Positions 5,428 to 8,113 of a stretch of 8,113 bases of DNA are shown piece after piece (position 1 is the first letter of the stretch; every line of letters begins with the position of its first letter). The DNA is from Thermoplasmata archaeon (GTDB lineage: Archaea > Thermoplasmatota > Thermoplasmata > Thermoplasmatales > GCA-001856825): the NCBI GenBank assembly GCA_021831005.1, contig JAKBNO010000018.1:1-8113 (forward strand). The letters run 5' to 3'. The position numbers and the translations under genes were made by a program. The notes below the pieces were generated by a model that was given only the letters and a program-made list of their open reading frames with translations, was not told where the DNA came from and made no database searches.

Positions 5428-6306
5428 TGTCAAACCTGTCGCAGAGATCTTCGTTCTTATTGGATCCCCGTACTTTCTCAGAACGTCCAGAGATTCTTCA
5501 CTGAAGACGGATATTATGCTGTCCCCGATGAGAGATACGGAGGCAACCTCGTTTGCAAGATCGTCCAGGATCTTCCTCGCTTTTGGTGAAACTAGATCGG
5601 AATCCAGGGCAAATTTCCTACCCAAGACGAATGCGTTCTTGAGGGTAGGTTTTTTCATGAAATTTGTGTATGCTTTCCTGCCGTTAGTTACGATTTCTTC
5701 TACGCTAGATGGTGATTGGATCACCTCACCGGTTGGAGTCTTTTTCTTGAATGGGAGAATGAGTAGTTCCGTTGGCGCTTCCAGAATTTTCTCAGTTAAT
5801 GAATACGGGAAACACCCTCCCTTTACTCTCACGTGAAAACCCCCCGTCATCTGTGATTGCACATCTCCCAAGCCAGTACCTCGCTCTATCTCTATCTTGT
5901 GCGACATCTGGTAGATCTCTCCACTCAGTGCATCATTTCCCATTATAGCCGCACCAGTGGTTAGAGCCGCACCTGCACTAAGTCCAAATCCGCTTGAAGG
6001 CGGAAGATCGGAGTACGAGAATATTCGACCCGTGAACTTGAGCATCTTTGCGACCTCCTCCTGTATGGAATTATCGATAGGGATCCCGTTGAACCTTATG
6101 TCCATGGAATCGGATTGCTCTATCTTCGTTGTGATCCCGGTCTCCACGCAAATCGCGACGCCTCTTGAACCTCTTTTCAAGATGTCCTCTTCCTGGTTCG
6201 GAATGAAGAACATCGTCGCACTGCCGGGTGAAAATGCTTTATGGGAGTAATTCGAGAATTCTTTTTGCGACTTCAGTTTTCTCACCTTCCAGATCGGTCT
6301 TTTCAC
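5419..6306 (-). CDS. GHMP-family kinase resembling archaeal pantoate kinase
   Basis: 295 residues from the GTG at 6306. Archaeal pantoate kinase phosphorylates pantoate with ATP to 4-phosphopantoate, the archaeal variant of the early CoA pathway. Features shared with that family are FSPGSATMFFIP (25-36), KRGSRGVAI (44-52), the GHMP phosphate loop PPSSGFGLSAGAAL (102-115), and the tract EIERGTGLGDV (139-149) followed by Q152 and a Gly/Arg-rich strand. The family core begins near residue 22, so the first 21 residues, read from within coaBC, may not all be translated. The GTG at 6306 has AGTGAT 8 nt upstream; the GTG at 6285 is the alternative. There is no ATG before M32. The gene overlaps coaBC by 68 nt and follows it in the same operon, which supports a role in CoA synthesis. 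Another GHMP small-molecule kinase remains possible. It ends convergently with the importer ATPase. Confidence 0.8.
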   Translation of the reverse strand: MKRPIWKVRKLKSQKEFSNYSHKAFSPGSATMFFIPNQEEDILKRGSRGVAICVETGITTKIEQSDSMDIRFNGIPIDNSIQEEVAKMLKFTGRIFSYSDLPPSSGFGLSAGAALTTGAAIMGNDALSGEIYQMSHKIEIERGTGLGDVQSQMTGGFHVRVKGGCFPYSLTEKILEAPTELLILPFKKKTPTGEVIQSPSSVEEIVTNGRKAYTNFMKKPTLKNAFVLGRKFALDSDLVSPKARKILDDLANEVASVSLIGDSIISVFSEESLDVLRKYGDPIRTKISATGLTLG

Positions 6307-7408
6307 TTCCCTTAATCACTACCACCTTGGTCAGTCCTGGCTTCACGTTCTTGAGGTCGTTTGCAACGACCATGTCTAATGAATATTCAGCCATCCTCTT
6401 CCTTGCCCTGGATATAAGTTCATCCCTGGATACCCCATATTCTGCCTTGAACCCAACTATTTTTCCCTTGTATTTTGCCCTCAGTAGTTTGAGGAACTTT
6501 GGCGTTGGCTTGAGCGTGGCCGAAAAGGACTTTTCGGTTGAGATCTTCCCTTTTTTCTTGACTACAGTGAAGTCCGATAGGGCGGCAGGAACTATCACAA
6601 TGTCGCTCTTCCTGATTTCGTCTATCTTTGAAACCAGAGATGCGAGATTAGTAAAATTTTCAAATTTCAGGAATCGTGGAATTTCAACTCTCACATTTCC
6701 GAGGAACAGCTTGATGTCAGCGCCCAGATAGTAGGCCATCATAGCAATATCAACAGCGGTTTCACCAGTGGAATTATTGGTAATAATCCTTACATCATCT
6801 ATGTTCTCGTAACTAGACCCACCGATGATACATATTTTCCTGTCTCTTAGCTCGTCGTGAAGCGCCCTTATGACTTCGGCAACTATCGTCTGATAGTCTG
6901 CAATCTTGGCCTTGGACTCTTCCACCTCGGGCTCTACGAAAGTCACACCGAATGATTTCAGGACTTCTATGTTCTTCACAATTATCGGGTTGGTATACAT
7001 GTTCAAGTGCATAGCAGGAACCACGATTATCGGTATCTTTTCCAGTGCATTGGAAAACACTGAAGTTACCGGGGAATCATCAATTCCGTGCGCCATCTTG
7101 GACAGAGTATTGGCGGTGGAGGGTGCAACGAGGAATAAGTCGGAATCCTCTACCAATCTGACGTGTTCAATCGCTCCGGTCAGTTCTTCTACCACCTTGT
7201 TTTCCGAAGCGTATTCTAATGAGGCAGGATGAATGATCTTCTTTGAGGATTCCGTCACCACGGGATAGACCTCGGCTCCATGTCTCCTGAGCTCGTGGAT
7301 GAGCTTGACGGATTCCACTGCCGAAATGGAACCTGTAACTCCAAGTACGATCTTCTTATCTTTAAGCAGTGACGACTTCAGATTGAATTCCATTTTCTTC
7401 TTGGACAC
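6239..7408 (-). CDS. coaBC: Bifunctional phosphopantothenoylcysteine decarboxylase / phosphopantothenate-cysteine ligase
   Basis: 389 residues from the GTG at 7408 (384 from the ATG at 7393). CoaB joins 4'-phosphopantothenate to cysteine with nucleotide activation; CoaC, a flavoprotein, decarboxylates the product to 4'-phosphopantetheine. The CoaC domain (about 18-185) shows the flavin site GVTGSISA (23-30), catalytic H82 in IEHVRL, the block VAPSTANTLSKMAHGI (94-109), and PAMHLNM (131-137). The last replaces the bacterial PAMN form, which I recall as usual in archaea. Where E. coli has the ACGD clamp there is KAKIAD, with no Cys. The CoaB domain (about 190-389) shows GGSSYENIDDVRIITNNSTGE (196-216 region), AALSDF, and GKIVGFKAEY followed by VVANDL. 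Length is normal. It is the first gene of an operon with the downstream GHMP kinase and is divergent from cysS. Confidence 0.95.
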   Translation of the reverse strand: MSKKKMEFNLKSSLLKDKKIVLGVTGSISAVESVKLIHELRRHGAEVYPVVTESSKKIIHPASLEYASENKVVEELTGAIEHVRLVEDSDLFLVAPSTANTLSKMAHGIDDSPVTSVFSNALEKIPIIVVPAMHLNMYTNPIIVKNIEVLKSFGVTFVEPEVEESKAKIADYQTIVAEVIRALHDELRDRKICIIGGSSYENIDDVRIITNNSTGETAVDIAMMAYYLGADIKLFLGNVRVEIPRFLKFENFTNLASLVSKIDEIRKSDIVIVPAALSDFTVVKKKGKISTEKSFSATLKPTPKFLKLLRAKYKGKIVGFKAEYGVSRDELISRARKRMAEYSLDMVVANDLKNVKPGLTKVVVIKGSEKTDLEGEKTEVAKRILELLP

Positions 7409-7430
7409 TCCTCTACATATTATTTACGAT

Positions 7431-7442
7431 AAAAAATTTAAT
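7431..7442. promoter_or_regulatory. AT-rich TATA-like element shared by divergent coaBC and cysS
   Basis: AAAAAATTTAAT is centred about 27 bp from the cysS ATG at 7463 and about 28 bp from the coaBC GTG at 7408, the spacing expected for leaderless transcripts in both directions. No Shine-Dalgarno sequence precedes cysS (CCCTCTCTACTT). For coaBC a second candidate, TAAATAATA on the minus strand (7417-7425), would suit the ATG at 7393, and a GAGGA lies just before the GTG. The cysS assignment is therefore firmer than the coaBC one. Confidence 0.5.
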
Positions 7443-7462
7443 GTTGGTCGCCCTCTCTACTT

Positions 7463-8113
7463 ATGGAAGTTAGGGACACTCTTTCCGCCTCACTCAAGAA
7501 AATAGAGGCAAGAGAGGGAAAGAGACTGAACATGTTTGTTTGTGGACCAACTGTGCAGGACAAGCCGCACATGGGTCACGCAAGGACGTACATATTCTAC
7601 GACGTCCTGGCTAGGTATCTCAGGTACAAGGGATTGAGACTGTTCTATCTGATGAACATCACCGACATGGAGGACCACATCATCACGAAGATGCAGGAGA
7701 CCGGCCAGAGCTGGGAACAGATAACGGCAACAAATTCTGCCGAGTTCTTCAATATTATGGGACGGTTAAAGAACAATTCCGTCAACTACTATGCATTTGC
7801 AACGGACTACATAGAGGAGATGATCTCTCAGATTTCAAGACTTATAAAGAGAGGATACGCTTATGAGATTTCTGACGGGGTATACTATCGCGCAAGGAAA
7901 TTCAAGGACTACGGAAAGCTTTCAAAACAGAATTTGGATCAGCTTATGACAGGGGCAAGGGTGGAGATCAACGAAGAAAAAGAAGATCCACTGGATTTTG
8001 CACTGTGGAAAAAGAAAAAGGCTGGGGAACCTTTCTGGTCCAGTCCCTGGGGAGAAGGGAGACCGGGATGGCACATAGAGGATACAGCAATAACGGAATC
8101 CATTTTCGGTCCC
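7463..8113 (+). CDS. cysS: Cysteinyl-tRNA synthetase, N-terminal part
   Basis: Partial gene: 217 codons from the ATG at 7463 run off the window without a stop. It is a class I synthetase that charges tRNA-Cys in the cytosol. Family marks are MFVCGPTVQDKPHMGHARTY, with the HIGH motif as HMGH (36-39) and the first zinc ligand C27; NITDMEDHIITKM; and DPLDFALWKKKKAGEPFW with SPWGEGRPGWHIE. In E. coli CysRS the WHIE segment is followed by Cys209, a zinc ligand; here residue 207 in the matching place is Asp (HIEDTAIT). The remaining zinc ligands, KMSKS loop and anticodon domain are outside the window. The start is supported by the TATA-like element 27 bp upstream and by the family N-terminus (VRDTLS). 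No Shine-Dalgarno sequence is seen, so the transcript is probably leaderless. Confidence 0.95.
   Translation, partial: MEVRDTLSASLKKIEAREGKRLNMFVCGPTVQDKPHMGHARTYIFYDVLARYLRYKGLRLFYLMNITDMEDHIITKMQETGQSWEQITATNSAEFFNIMGRLKNNSVNYYAFATDYIEEMISQISRLIKRGYAYEISDGVYYRARKFKDYGKLSKQNLDQLMTGARVEINEEKEDPLDFALWKKKKAGEPFWSSPWGEGRPGWHIEDTAITESIFGP

Noticed and set aside
6228..6731. Open frame of 167 codons on the plus strand
   Set aside because: It is antisense to coaBC and the kinase, both of which have clear motifs. The translation shows no recognisable domain and there is no promoter or Shine-Dalgarno sequence.

Overview
The window looks like ordinary chromosomal DNA of a euryarchaeon, most likely of the class Thermoplasmata (Thermoplasmatales-like). 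The grounds are archaeal TATA boxes about 24-29 bp ahead of several starts that lack a Shine-Dalgarno sequence (leaderless genes), heavy AGA/AGG use for arginine, an archaeal-type CoaBC, a pantoate-kinase-like GHMP kinase, and a substrate-binding protein full of N-glycosylation sequons and free of cysteine. Base composition, judged by eye, is mid-40s % GC. The lineage is inferred from these traits; no marker gene proves it.

Layout. (1) 2-685 (+): 3' part of purM, purine synthesis, cut by the window edge. (2) 807-1325 (+): typical 2-Cys peroxiredoxin with its own TATA box and Shine-Dalgarno sequence, ending in a T-rich stretch that runs into the convergent acylphosphatase gene. (3) 1333-1599 (-): acylphosphatase. 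(4) 1741-2691 (+): HhH-GPD DNA glycosylase (AlkA/OGG superfamily), divergent from acylphosphatase and apparently leaderless. (5) 2760-5427 (+): a three-gene ABC importer of the cobalamin/ferric-siderophore class: membrane-anchored binding protein, permease, ATPase. Its junctions overlap by 1 and 4 nt, it has a leaderless promoter, and a perfect 15-bp palindrome lies just upstream. (6) 7408-5419 (-): coaBC followed by the GHMP kinase, overlapping by 68 nt, a coenzyme A biosynthesis operon that converges on the importer with a 9-bp overlap of stop regions. (7) 7463-8113 (+): 5' part of cysS, divergent from coaBC across 54 bp in which one AT-rich element lies about 27 bp from both starts.

Function. 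CoaBC and the GHMP kinase can be placed in CoA synthesis. CoaB and CysRS both use cysteine and share a divergent promoter region. The importer is complete but its cargo cannot be read from sequence. No mobile element, CRISPR array, tRNA or rRNA was found, and no gap between genes exceeds about 141 bp. I found no convincing new defence or mobile system. The points most worth following are the pantoate-kinase-like gene in a probable Thermoplasmata genome, an Asp in place of a zinc-binding Cys in CysRS, and the palindrome ahead of the importer operon.
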